Assembly: GCA_014529385.2 (NCBI GenBank)
Contig: CM043963.1
Location: forward strand, 95,914,412 to 95,978,411
Direction: 5' to 3'
Origin: Adiantum capillus-veneris
Lineage: Eukaryota > Streptophyta > Polypodiopsida > Polypodiales > Pteridaceae
DNA: 64,000 nt
Shown here: one piece after another, positions 45,143 to 56,539 of the stretch
How the letters are laid out: each line of letters begins with the position of its first letter
Numbering within the stretch: the first letter of the stretch is position 1
Notes under the pieces: model-generated
Seen by the model: only the letters and a program-made list of their open reading frames with translations
Databases searched by the model: none
Told to the model about the DNA's origin: nothing
Translations under genes and position numbers: made by a program

Positions 45143-45150
45143 CTTATATA
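45143..45150 (-). promoter_or_regulatory. TATA box upstream of the unknown ORF
   Basis: The minus strand reads TATATAAG. About 30 bases downstream begins a C/T-rich leader-like sequence leading into the open frame, which is normal core-promoter spacing. Confidence 0.45.
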
Positions 45151-45239
45151 CTGAAGGTCACATTTTAAAAGGCATTTAAAATTAATGACAAAATAACTTA
45201 AAACTATAACTTTAAACAAAATCACGCGAAAAAGCATTG

Positions 45240-48050
45240 AAAGACACCAACATTGAAAACATTTTTACTTCAAATCAAAGAGATTGCACATTTCAATTAA
45301 AACTTTAACAAGTTGAGAATGAACAAGTATGCATAGAGACGAGATTTAAAACACCGTATCTATTATTGGGAGCAAAATTCATGTCGATTACAAGCTTTTA
45401 CAAAATACTTCATGAAAACGGAATGTTCTCACACAGAAAGCTCTTTGATTCTCTAGCAGCAACATCAGAGTCTGGTGCCTTCCATTCTCCCATCATTAGC
45501 TTCCATCATCTGTAGGGAAAGACCATTGACAAGCTTTGCTTCGCAATGTGGTATCTGAACACCACATTCTCAGCAACTATAGAGCACTTGATTCTCTCTC
45601 CCTGGTGATTGACCACCTTAGTCTCCCATCCGACTATAAGGAGACTATCTCAAGAGGTTCACACAAGGTTTCAAGGAAACACATGGCTTCTCAAGCACAC
45701 CATTGGAAGGAAAGAATCATGAAGTTCAAGAAAACACAAGACGACAACATGTGTATGTTGCTTCACAACTAAAGATCGAGACAACAGTGGCTCCATCGAG
45801 GTCCTGCAAACTGTAATTTTACTACTCTGTTAAGTTTTTAGATTGTCTATTTTGATTTTTGCCTGTACAAAAATTTCCATTGCTTGTTCATGTTTGCATA
45901 TGTTTTTCCATCCGATTTTGTAGAGTGGGAGCCATAGAGTCCTTCAGAAGAACTTTTGAGGCCATCCACACTGACCTTGGTAAGTTGCTCTATGATGGCT
46001 ATCCATCCTCTGAGCTTGCCTCACGGGACAATTTTTTATAACCATACTTATGTCATGCCTAGGCCAAATGGGTATGGTAATCTTTCTCGGTTCACTCGCC
46101 AACCTTGCAGAGTCTGGAATGGCCTAAGCTAGACAATGCCTTGATCGCAGCAACCAAAAGGAGAATCGAGGCGAATGTGCAAGCAACAATGAAGTGCACC
46201 TACAGTTCCCACAAAGCCACAGTAACATGGTTTATGTCTCTTCATGTGTTTGTGTTTATCTTTCAGCTACATAGTGTTCACATGACACCAAAAATGTGGA
46301 CTTGCAAAGGGGGAAGTGCGATCAACAGATTGCATTGTCACCCACATCAATCATTTGAACTCCATTGTCACCCAACATCCATTGTATATTGATGCATGAA
46401 ATGGAGTCAATGACACTCCTAGGTCGTCGAATACCTGATGATGCCATGGGGAATAGTGGCACAACCTGCAAACAAACACTCATAATTAATCACTACACAT
46501 CCATGTTCTTAGCTGTATAAAGAGCAAGATTCTTGATGGTACACAAAGACAGTTGATGCCACTTAGTGTTATATTGCTCCACCTGCTTGTTGTCTTAAAG
46601 GGGAAGATAATGTTGCAAAGCTTGAGGGAAAAGTAGATCCTAGAGAGCTTAATGGAGAAGGACCAGGAAACCTGTTGAGGAAAGAAAGAGGGAAGATCTA
46701 GCAGAAGGATATGTTGCAGATCTTCAACTTTAGGTAGAGGTGCTTAGTGAGGCTCATGGAGAAATGGAGAGCTTGAGGTTAAGGAGAGTGCAGCAAGCTT
46801 GAGAAGAATGCTGTAACCTTGAGGAGGGAAAGGAGGCTCAAACTTCTTCTACAGAGCTTTTGGGAGGGAAAAGTGAAAGGAACGAAAGAGAAGCAACTTG
46901 CAAGGTGAAGTGAAGAAAAGTGAGAGATGGTACAGTAGAGAGAGAGAGAGGGAGGGAATGATCAACACATTTTTGGAGGGACCCTCTTTTAGGGAAGAGG
47001 GGGGGAGAAATTGGTAGCCACTAGAGAGAGAAAGGATTTATTTTTACCCAACTATTTAGAGGAAAGTTCAGTTTTTTGAACTTATAAGATATTTTCTTTT
47101 TATATTTTATAAAAGAGTACAAGTTTGACCACTTACTTTTAGGCCCTTCTATACCCACCATTCAGTCCACATGGCATCCACCCATTTGCCCCTTCCATAA
47201 TCTCCTTTTTAATTCCATGGCAAATAAAGAGGCCCCCTTAGACCCCATTCTCTTCCTAATGGGATTCCCAAAATAGCTAAAGGAACCACAATTGAAAAAA
47301 GTTCTCACATAGGCACATAACAAGATTTGGCAACCAAAAGTGCCACAAACAACGCGACAAAGTGTATAAGGTGATGTAATCTCTCAACAATCAAGGAAGA
47401 AATAAATAGCTTCATATGTTGCTTCATGAAAAATTCTCCTTAATTGTTATCACCAAAAATGGTAAACTTGAGCAAAAAGTACCCTTGGGCACTCCACATA
47501 AGACCCCGAGTCTACGCAACATGATTTTTTTATATGTGTTTTCATAATAGGGCCACATTCCATGGCCTTTCATAAGCACCACTTTTAAATCTGTTGTAGA
47601 TCCAACTAAGAGGTGGGGGGAGGCATACTTATGTAAACCCTGCTAAATGTTGAATTAAAGTCAAATAAAATTCCTTGAATTTTGGTAATGGAAGTATTCT
47701 GATAAGAAGATATGCCCATTTAGTGGATAAAAAGGCAGCTGTCAAATATGAGCCCTATAAGTCTACATGTGTAAATAATGGCTCAAACAGGATTAAAACC
47801 TCCTTTTTAATTATAAAAGAAAATTTGATTAAGTGACATAGACTTCATTCAATTTCCAAATTTTCATTTATAAATCCAAAAATAATTTTTTATCTTTTGT
47901 ATAAAGTTTGATAATCTATGAATTCATTTGGTTAATTTTTTGGGTATTTGTAATTATATTTCTTGTTTTTTGGATAATAAAGCATATAAATTTCTAATAA
48001 AATAAGGAAACTTGAAGTCAAGAATGGACTTTGAATAACTAATCTCCACT
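45240..48050. other. Long interval without recognised gene
   Basis: Plus-strand frames 45536-45772, 45859-46041 and 46105-46392 lie near splice-acceptor-like TTTGTAG and TTGCAG sites, but no domain was recognised. The part 46660-47261, read on the minus strand, starts CCATTAGGAAGAGAATGG. It has GAGGGTCCC and CT-rich blocks like the opposed arms at 13809 and 19190, so it may be a third, shorter family member. From 47700 the sequence is AT-rich. Confidence 0.35.
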
Positions 48051-48540
48051 CATGGTGGATCCTTAGAAAAGTTTGGGAACAATTCAAAAACAGTCGATGA
48101 GATCACCTTTAATGAAGCCAAGCCATTTTGGTCACAAACTGTGGAAACCAATTCATGTGGAGTTGGAATCAATGATTTTTTATTCAAAGGGTTAGTAGAT
48201 GCAAAAGGGTAGAGTCATCTGCGTAAATAGCACGCTTATCTCCTAGGGCTACAAGGATTCGTAAGACAAGTCTTGGGCTCGTTTGTGCTTTGTGTGTGTG
48301 TGTGTGTGTTGGAGTATTAATCTATATACCTTATCCACAATTTGAAACATATATTTAAATAGAGAATTGACAAAGATGAATAAAAGTGGGTACGCACGTA
48401 TTTTTCTTAAACATATGTACATTTGAAATAGAATTCTGATGGTTTTATTACATCTAAGAAGTAAAAATGAAATAGCAGTAGTAGAAGTTCCCTGCAAAAA
48501 CTGGTCGAGCAGCATTTGAATTCAAAGATAAAAGAAGTAG
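48050..48540 (-). pseudogene. Possible non-LTR RT fragment of CR1/Jockey style
   Basis: In the minus-strand frame 48515-48249, PLLFIFVNSL resembles the RT motif before the catalytic box. Further on, AIYADDSTLLHLL (about 48232-48195) contains YADD. Beyond that, an aligned but stop-broken stretch reads PKWLGFIK, reminiscent of the W..KWL..FN..KT block of CR1/Jockey elements. A (GT)n microsatellite (48291-48309) sits between the motifs. The evidence is weak, because the parts are in different frames. Confidence 0.3.
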
Positions 48541-48854
48541 GGATCCTTACTTGCAACCATCATGCAAACAAAAAAATCATTAGCATTTTTGTTTAGTCAC
48601 GAAATGCAGGTATAGATGAACCCAACAGTTGTTATACATGTCCGTCTTATCTAAGCATTCAAATCTATTCTATGAAAATTTTGATTCTTGTTTAGAGCTA
48701 CCATTAGAGACAACTTTCCTCTTCCAATCACAACTAAGCATGTTTTAGAACGAGTTGCAGGAAAATAAGCTTACAATTTCTTAGATGGCTTTTTGGGATA
48801 CAATCAACTTTTGGTTGACCCAAAAGATCGGCATAAAACTGATTTTGCAACGGA

Positions 48855-49382
48855 ATGGGGTATTTTGTGTATATGGATGATCTATGCGTACATTCATCAA
48901 TCCGAGCTGATCATTTTGAACACCTCAAAAAGGTATTCGAAAAATGTAGACTTTTTAGGGTTTGCCTAAATCCTGAAAAGTGCACATTTATGGGTAGACA
49001 AGGAAAACGTCTTGGACATATAGTGTCTAAAAATGGCATAGCAACTGACTTGGATACAATTCATGTTATTGCTGATTTGCCTAGACCAACAACAATCAAG
49101 GGGGTTCAAGCCTTCATGGGGCATTGTGGATATTACAGACGGTTCATTTACATGTTCGCTATAATTGCAAAACCCATGTATAGCTTGATTACACACTTTG
49201 ACTGGACCGAGGCATGTGAAGAATCCTTCATGAAGCTTAAGCAAGCTCTCACTTCAACTCCAATATTGAAAGCACCAGGTTGGAATAAGATATTTCACAT
49301 ACATGTAAATGGTTCCAACTTCGCTATCGGTTGTATACTAGCTCAACCAGGAGACGGAAAAATTGACTTTCCTATTTCTTAT
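48855..49382 (+). pseudogene. RT palm and RNase H start of gypsy E
   Basis: The frame encodes the catalytic FVYMDDLCVHS, then HLKKVFEKCRLF, LNPEKCTF, KRLGHIVSKNGI, MGHCGYYRRFI and the RNase H start ILKAPGWNKIFHIHVNGSNFAIG. It reaches FPISY, where the inserted element starts. The catalytic Asp pair is intact, but the fingers are frameshifted against it. Confidence 0.85.
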
Positions 49383-50009
49383 CCGGGGGGATTCACCATG
49401 GAAAACTTACCACACCACATAAGTTCAAGGGAGGGGTTTTTATTACAAGTTACATAAGCGTATAAGTTAGGGGCATGTCCCCAATAATTTATCTCCCAAG
49501 CTTAAAAATACTTGATTACTTGTAACGATTGATCATTGGTGTGCATAGAACTCGGATGAATCTTGGGGAAGTTTTTATCAGGTCACACATTAAATTTTGC
49601 ATCAAGCCGGTCATAGATAAGGGCTGATTTGGAGCAGGTCAAGGGTTGATTTTTACCAGCTTTGGATGGGTCATAATTGAACAAGTAGCCAGAGTGCAGG
49701 TTGATCAAGCACATACTTTGAAAGTTAAACTAAGACACATTTAGGGTACTTCTAGTTATCAACAGAAGTGGTTCCTTAGTATGTTGCCAGTCACTGTGCT
49801 ATACACTCTTTGACTAGCTTTACTCAATTAGATTATGTGAGACCTAAATTTTATATGTACGATAGGGGTATGATAGTTTTCTTCATTGATTGTTGTATAA
49901 GCGTAGAAAGGGGGGTCAATTCCCTAATATGAGTAGTATATAGGGGTTTTATCAAAGTTGTCCGCTCGTAGGTGGCGTCCCGTTTTTTATGTATAGTGAA
50001 TCCCTTGGG
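49383..50009. mobile_element. 627-bp non-autonomous TIR element
   Basis: Bounded by an 8-bp target duplication, TTTCTTAT, at 49375-49382 and 50010-50017. The termini are inverted: CCGGGGGGATTCACCAT at the left, and the complement of CCCAAGGGATTCACTAT at the right, with weaker subterminal similarity (GCGTATAAG-like motifs). It lies between RNase H codons for FPISY and YAS, which realign when it is removed on paper. No ORF is present. The 8-bp duplication fits hAT, but the ends do not start CA, so the superfamily is open. Confidence 0.85.
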
Positions 50010-50735
50010 TTTCTTATGCTAGCTGACAGTTGTACATGGCAGAAAAGAATTACACTACCACTGAAAGAGAAGGGTTAGAAATGATCTATGCCGTTAAAAA
50101 GTATAGACATTACCTATTAGCCAACAAGTTTGTGTTCTTTGTAGACCACCAAGCTTTGTTGTATTTGGTCAACAAGCCATGCAACACAGGAAGAATAGTG
50201 AGATGGTTCATCATTCTTCTGGAATTTGATTTCACTGTGGTTGTAAAAAAGGGCACTACACATCAAAGAGATGATCATTTGTCAAGGATTATTTTAGGAG
50301 AATCACCTAAAGGGGTAGACGATGATCTACCAGATGCCTTTTTGTTCTCCATGAAAATGATACCTCGATGGTCGGAAAACATGGTATCATTGATGACAAT
50401 AGCTCAAGTGGATTCACAAATACCACTTCCTATTACAATTGGAAGAATCGAGCAATCGGCTATGTATCAATTACTCACTGGTGGTAGGTTATACAAAAAA
50501 AATCGAGATGGAATATTGCTCTTAGGCATTAATCCTGAAGAGAAAAACCAGTACCTAAGTCAATCACATATTACCATAGTAGGACTTCGCTTTGCGGAAG
50601 ACCAACTATGCAAAGAATCTTGAGACTTGGAGTATTTTGGCCAACTATGAGGAGGGATGTTCGATCTTTTGTAAAGGATTGTCCTCAATGTCAAAAACAA
50701 ACACCCATACCTCATGTAACATTTTTTTTAAATGT
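50010..50735 (+). pseudogene. RNase H and integrase head of gypsy E
   Basis: The frame 50030-50623 gives MAEKNYTTTEREGLEMIYAV, FVDHQALLYLVNKP and DDHLSRI, a clear gypsy RNase H, followed by a linker. A shifted frame then encodes RILRLGVFWPTMRRDV and CPQCQKQTPIPH, the integrase zinc-binding head. Similarity stops near 50735. A stop lies between YAS and QLYMAEK. Confidence 0.85.
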
Positions 50736-50784
50736 CGCCTGTTCTTAAGTGGAGTAACTATCGAGTTACTTACTTATCAAGCCG

Positions 50785-51030
50785 AACATTTCCTGAGGAT
50801 ATAAGTAAACGCTGTCAAAGAGCAATTGAAACTGAAGCAAGAGACTATGCTCTTGTTGGAAACCAATTGTATCAGAGAGGTAAGGGTAAACATTTGCGTC
50901 TTTGTGCAACATTTCCTGAGGATATAAGTAAACGCTGTCAAAGAGCAATTGAAACTGAAGCAAGAGACTATGCTCTTGTTGGAAACCAATTGTATCAGAG
51001 AGGTAAGGGTAAACATTTGCGTCTTTGTGC
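50785..51030 (+). repeat. Perfect 123-bp tandem duplication
   Basis: Units 50785-50907 and 50908-51030 are identical as read. 123 is a multiple of three, so the duplicated 41 codons (TFPEDISKRCQRAIETEARD...) stay in the gypsy F frame. Copia-2 begins five bases after the second unit. Confidence 0.95.
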
Positions 51031-51034
51031 AAAT

Positions 51035-51226
51035 TGTTGGGGTATAAAGCCCAATGTGGTCGCCCAGGTAAGTGGGCGAGCCGCCAGGTATGTACACATA
51101 TTCTTTTGTAAAAACCTAATAAGAACTCACTATGCTCTACACATTACAGTAGAGCGAGTTCACCATATCGTCGTGCTCTTCTTCTCGCGCTCTCTCTCCC
51201 GTCGCACTTCCGCTTGTACTCTTTCA
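51035..51226 (+). repeat. 5' LTR of copia-2
   Basis: 192 bp; TGTTGGGGTA start and CTCTTTCA end; preceded by CAAAT. Confidence 0.95.
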
Positions 51227-51228
51227 AC

Positions 51229-51240
51229 TGGTATCAGAGC
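51229..51240 (+). promoter_or_regulatory. tRNA-iMet primer binding site of copia-2
   Basis: Exact TGGTATCAGAGC, two bases after the LTR. Confidence 0.9.
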
Positions 51241-52268
51241 TCATATCGAGGCTTGGGGCAGCATTTGCAGGTAGCCAGAGTCACCTGCTCAGATTGGAGT
51301 GAGATTCGACAGGCAAAGACACGGCCCCATTCTGAGGTCATCTCGGCCACCGTTCGGCTTCGACAAAGATTTGCACAGGCCATTTTCGACTACGTGGTCT
51401 TGGCGGGTGTAGATCCGACTCTGCAAATTTGGGGTTTCGGCCTACGACTGCAAGTGATGAGGATATCTGCACTTCCAGAGTGCTGATTTGTGGCTATCTA
51501 CACAACGAAGGACAGCTTACAGTTCTTGGAGGCGTGTCACATACGACACGGGCACATCTACACACAGACTGTAGGCGACATCCACTAGTTCATCAGGTAG
51601 CTTGTGTTTGCTGCTTGATATTCCAGATTTCATCCTGACATTGCAGGTACTTCCACATGGGATGTATTGTTAGAGATGATGTATGTCTGTTGAGGGTTTG
51701 CTGGCTGTGAGTCACGCAGCAAACAACCGCAGCAGCGGTTACAGCATATAGTGGGAAATTTGTGGATGTATGATTTTGTGGGAAGTCTATGTATTGTCAG
51801 ATTTACTGCAGCCTTTGTTGAGGGTCAAGTGAGGTTTTATTGAGCTGGGGGATTCTCGAATGTTGAGATCCTTTCAGTGATACAGGTCTTGGAGCGATCC
51901 CTCGAGCACCCTTAGATAGGCAGTTAGGATGTATTGATTTTGAGTTAGATAGTTGGGATTGCATCTTTGATTTACTGCCATTGAGGCATTGTCGCAGTCT
52001 ATGCTTATAGGACAGTGAGAGACAGTACAGGTGCCGGACAGGTTTACCCAAAGCTTACAGTGTCAGAGAGACAGTGTTTTTTGAGCTGTTTTTGGGTCTG
52101 TTCTTTAATACACCAGAGCCATTTTACAATGGAGACTCTGCCAAAATTTATGCAGAATCTGAAGCTTTCTTGGCTCATTTGACAGGTTGATATTGGTTCA
52201 GAGGTTAGTTTACAGGGGAAACTCTGCCGAATTTTTCCCAGGAAAGTAAACCACTGTGAAGCGTAGCT

Positions 52269-53773
52269 ATGGCTGGATCACAGGACACTGCTCTTTACAA
52301 TATCAAGAAGCTGGATAGAACCAATTTCCCATTGTGGAAGAAGCAGATTTGGCACGTGTTGGTACAAAAGAAGCAGATAAAACCTATAAAGCTCAAGGGG
52401 ATAAAACCAGAAGATATGGACGAAGATGAATGGAGCGAAATGGATGAATTGGCACTTTCTACCATTATGCTGACTTTGGCAGAAAGCGTTTACTTCAATG
52501 TAGCAGACGAGATGTCGGCTTATCAAGCATGGTTAAAGCTAAGTGATCTTTATGAGAAGGAGAGTGTAGCTTCACAGGTATACTGGCTTAAGAAGCTTGT
52601 TGACTTGAAGATGAAAGAAGGGACACCTATGTCCAATCATCTGAATGAATTCAACACCATCTACAGTCAGTTGTCAGCTCAAGGTGTCAAGTTAGATGAA
52701 CCTGTTAGAGCTATGTTCCTGTTGATCACATGCCGGGAAGTTGGGACACTTTTCGCACAGCTTTGAGTAATTCTGCACCTCTAGATGGTTTGAACATAGC
52801 AGGTGTAGAAGGAAGTCTACTTACTGAAGAAACCAATAAAAAGACAATGGACAAAGGCAAAGGAACAACCTTAGTTGTTAGAGGAAGGACCAAAGAAAAG
52901 TACAAAGGTGGAAAGAGGGATCAGTCTCGTAGCAAGTCCCGCAGTGCTAAAGGCAAGAGTGACATAGAATGCTACCATTGTGGCAAGAAGGGTCACATGA
53001 AAAGAGACTGGAGAGAATGGAAAGCAGAAAAAGGCAAAGAGAAAGTTGAAGACCATGGTGAGAAGAACAAGTCCTCAGTGAAGATTCAAGAAATAAATGT
53101 GACAAACACTGTTGCAGAGGATGACAGTCTAGTGTCAGGAGACATCTACTTCTTGAAGAATACAATGGACTTAGCTCTTCTTACAGCATCTGATGGAAAT
53201 GCACTTAGTGACTGGATTATAGACTCAGGGGCATCACGTCATGTGTCTCCAAACAAGGAGTGGTTTACCTCTTATGTGACCACTAAAGGTCATGTTCGGC
53301 TAGGCAATGGGCAGACATGTGAGATCTTAGGTGTTGGAGATGTTCAATTGAAGTTTCAGAATGGCTCTTCTTTCACGCTGAAGAATGTGAGACATGTTCC
53401 CGCAATTACAAAGAGCTTGATCATCACAGGTTTACTTGATGATGCTGGCTACATCACCACTTTTGGACAAAACATGTGGAAGATATCCAAGGGTTCGATG
53501 ACAGTAGCACATGGAGTAAAGTCTGGAGGACTTTACATGATTTATGTATCAAATGTCTCTAAAAATGTAATCAATGTAACCGAGCAGCCGAACGTTTCTT
53601 TGTGGCATAGCCGGTTAGGACATATGTCTACGAAGGGAATGGAAATCTTGTCTCGTTCTGGTTATTTCCCTGGCTTTTCATTTAATGATTTTGAATTCTG
53701 TGAACATTGTCTGTATGGTAATAAGCAAACACAGCAGCCACATAAGCATAGAAGCAGTAGAAGAGATACATAG
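52269..53773 (+). pseudogene. copia-2 gag and protease
   Basis: The first frame (52269-52766) ends early because one T is missing near 52729 relative to copia-1 (LITLPESW becomes LITCREVG). The second frame, 52730-53773, resumes gag, with a zinc knuckle whose last Cys is Trp (CYHCGKKGHMKRDW, TGG at 53009-53011). It continues through the protease motif DWIIDSGASRHVSP and the pre-integrase region (WHSRLGHMSTKGMEIL) without the stops of copia-1, to the shared TAG at 53771-53773. Confidence 0.9.
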
Positions 53774-55160
53774 TTGGCACTTGTTCATAGTGATTTGTGT
53801 GGACCTATGCCTAACCTATCTCTAGGGGGAGCTTCTTACTTTATGACATTTATAGATGATTACTCGAGGAAAGTATGGGTTTACTTTCTCAAGCACAAGG
53901 ATGAAGCGTTTAGCGTTTAGTGTTTTCAAAACGTTTGTGAAACTTGTGGAGAATCAGAGTGGCAAGAAGCTTAAATGCTTACGCACTGACAATGGTGGAG
54001 AGTATGTTTCAAAGGCCTTTCAGGACTTTTGTGAGTCAAAAGGTATAAAACATGAACTTACTGCTCCTTACAATCCTCCTCAAAATGGTGTTGCTGAGAG
54101 GATGAATAGGACCATACAAGAGAAGGTCAGAAGTATGTTGTCTAATGCTCAGCTGCCAAATGGGTTTTGGGTTGGAGCTGTATCAACAGTTGTTCATCTT
54201 ATAAATAGATCTCCTAGCAAGGTTTTGCAGAAGGATTCAGTGCCAGAGATGGTATGGTCAGGCAAATTGTCCTCATACAAGCATCTCAGAGTCTTTGGCT
54301 GTGAGGCATATACTCATGTTCCAAAGGAATTTAGGAACAAACTTGAGCCAAAGAGTAGAAAGTGCATCTTTCTAGGCTATGGTAATTCTGGTGAGATGGG
54401 GTACAGACTTTGGGATCCCGAATCCAGAAAGGTTATCCGCAGCAATGATGTTCATTTTAATGAAGCCAAATATCATTCTAAACCAGAGAGGGTTGAGGAG
54501 ATTAGAAGAGTTGTCTTCCAAGAAGATGGACCTGCACGTGCAAGACAAAATGTCAGGGCTCAAGAGGAGCAAGGACAGGATAGAGTGGAACCACAGGTTG
54601 TGGTTGAGCCTGAGCCACCTATTGTGCATAGATCTGGACGTATCACACGACCTCCTGATAGGCTTCTTCCATCTATGAACTATGTCATGTTGACTGATTG
54701 CAATGAGCGTTCATGTTACAAGGAAGCAGTGCAATTGAAGGACTCCGGGAATTGGCAATTGGCCATGCAGTCAGAGATGACAGCTCTGCATAAAAACCAG
54801 ACATGGAAGCTAGTTAAATTACCACAAGGCAAAAAGGCTCTACCTTGTAAATGGGTTTACAGGTATAAGATCACCGCTCATGATAGTCAGCTAAAGTACA
54901 AAGCAAGGCTTGTTGCCAAGGGCTTTAAGCAAGAACAAGGCATTGACTTTGATGAAGTCTTCTCTCCGGTGGTCAAGATGACTACATTGAGATGCTTTCT
55001 TGCATTGGTTGCCATATTAGATTTGGTGTTGCACCAAATGGATGTCAAGACAGCGTTCTTGCATGGTGATTTAGATGTGGAAATTTACATGCAGCAACCA
55101 GAAGGGTTTGTTGAGAAAGGCAAGGAAGATTGGGTATGCCAGTTGTTAAAGAGTCTTTAG
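53774..55160 (+). pseudogene. copia-2 integrase and RT N-terminal half
   Basis: The integrase begins HSDLCGPM and is broken by a 7-bp tandem duplication (GTTTAGC) near 53912-53925. After it the frame is open to 55160. The catalytic Asp is present in LRTDNGGEY (53988-53990) and the Glu in NGVAERMNRT. RT motifs are the same as in copia-1. It ends at the shared TAG 55158-55160. Confidence 0.9.
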
Positions 55161-56258
55161 GGCTTAAAACAATCACCGAGGGCATGGTACCATAAATTCC
55201 ACAAGTTTATGCTTTCTCAAGGCTACAAACGTAGTGAGTTCGATCACTGTCTATATACAAAGAAGGCTAAGGATGGTAGTTGGCTGATCCTTATTTTGTA
55301 TGTGGATGACATGTTGATTGCTGGCAAGCACTTGGAAGAAATTTTAGCTTTGAAGTCAAAGATGGCAAAATCGTTTGACATGAAAGACATGGGTGAGGCA
55401 AGTCATATACTTGGTATGCGCATTGAGAGAGACAGATCAAAGAAGTTGATTTGGTTATCTCAAACAGAGTATATTGACAAGGTTTTGCAACGTTTCAATA
55501 TGGAGAAGGGAAAGGCACTGAGTGTTCCATTGCCACCATATGTGAAACTTAGCAAACAAGATTGTCATGTGTCTGAGGAAGAACAAGCTGAAATGGATAA
55601 GATTCCATATGCGTCTGCAGTGGGTAGTTTGATGTATGCAATGATTGCTACTCGCCCAGACATTGCATTTGTAGTGGGAGTAGTAAGTTGATACATGTCA
55701 AACCCAGGCAAGAAACATTGGGAGGCAGCGAAAGGAATATTGAGATACCTGAAAGCTACAAAGAGTATGCGCATATGCTATGGGAGTCAGGAGCTAAGTG
55801 TAAAGGGTTTTACAGACTCAGATTATGCAGGTGACTTAGACAATCGAAGGTCTACGTCAGGGTATGTCTTTACATTGGCTGGTGGAGCAGTATTATGGAG
55901 TTCTAGATTACAAGATTGTGTTACTCAGTCTACTACAGAGGCTGAATATGTTGCAGCATCAGAGGCATGCAAAGAATCAATTTGGCTTAATCGACTAGTA
56001 ACAGATTTGGGAATCAAAGAAGAGATGCCTGTGTTATATTGTGATAGTCAAAGTGCTATACAATTGGCTCGCAATCCAGTTTATCACTCAAAGACAAAGC
56101 ATGTGGATGTGAAGTATCATTTCATCAAGGAAATGCTTGAGGATAAGCAACTTCAGCTTGTCAAAGTTCACACCAGAGAAAATCCTGCTGATCTACTTAC
56201 AAAAGGACTTCCCTCAGAGAGCTTTGCGCATTTTCGCAAGCAGTTAGGTGTAGGGTAG
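55161..56258 (+). pseudogene. copia-2 RT C-terminal half and RNase H
   Basis: The frame 55209-55691 carries LYVDDMLIAG; a TGA at 55689-55691 replaces the Arg codon of copia-1 (CGA to TGA). The next frame, 55695-56258, carries RNase H (GFTDSDYAGD, QSTTEAEY, YCDSQSAIQLA) to ADLLTKGLP. Confidence 0.9.
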
Positions 56259-56347
56259 TACATCACTTCTCTACATCTCTTGTATATTAGCTTGTATAGT
56301 AGCTTCTCTCACACTTAAAGTACCACATTGGACTTTAAGTGGGAGGT

Positions 56348-56539
56348 TGTTGGGGTATAAAGCCCAATGTGGTCGCCCAGGTAAGTGGGCGGGCCGCCAG
56401 GTATGTACACATATTCTTTTGTAAAAACCTAATAAGAACTCACTATGCTCTACACATTACAGTAGAGCGAGTTCACCATATCGTCATGCTCTTCTTCTCG
56501 CGCTCTCTCTCGTGTCGCACTTCCGCTCGTACTCCTTCA
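56348..56539 (+). repeat. 3' LTR of copia-2
   Basis: 192 bp, preceded by the polypurine tract AAGTGGGAGGT and followed by the duplicated CAAAT. Confidence 0.95.

Larger units (their letters stand above)
48780..50735 (+). mobile_element. Ty3/gypsy fragment E (RT, RNase H, integrase head)
   Basis: Plus-strand pol segment without gag or LTR. It starts in the RT fingers (FLGYNQLLVDPKDRHKTDFATEWG, about 48786-48860, broken up by stops) and jumps directly to the catalytic palm, with some 40 residues missing between them. It continues into RNase H, is interrupted by a TIR element (49383-50009), and ends in an integrase zinc-binding head near 50735, where a second gypsy fragment begins. Confidence 0.8.
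51035..56539 (+). mobile_element. Ty1/copia element, copia-2
   Basis: A full-length 5505-bp sister of copia-1: 192-bp LTRs (51035-51226 and 56348-56539, six differences), primer site TGGTATCAGAGC (51229-51240), gag-PR-INT-RT-RH, polypurine tract AAGTGGGAGGT (56337-56347). The target duplication CAAAT is at 51030-51034 and 56540-56544. It is inactivated by a gag frameshift, a 7-bp duplication in integrase, a zinc-knuckle Cys-to-Trp change and a stop in RT, plus two stops shared with copia-1. Confidence 0.95.

Noticed and set aside
50766-51097. Minus-strand frames of 88 and 106 codons with internal repeats
   Set aside because: Antisense shadows of the 123-bp duplication.
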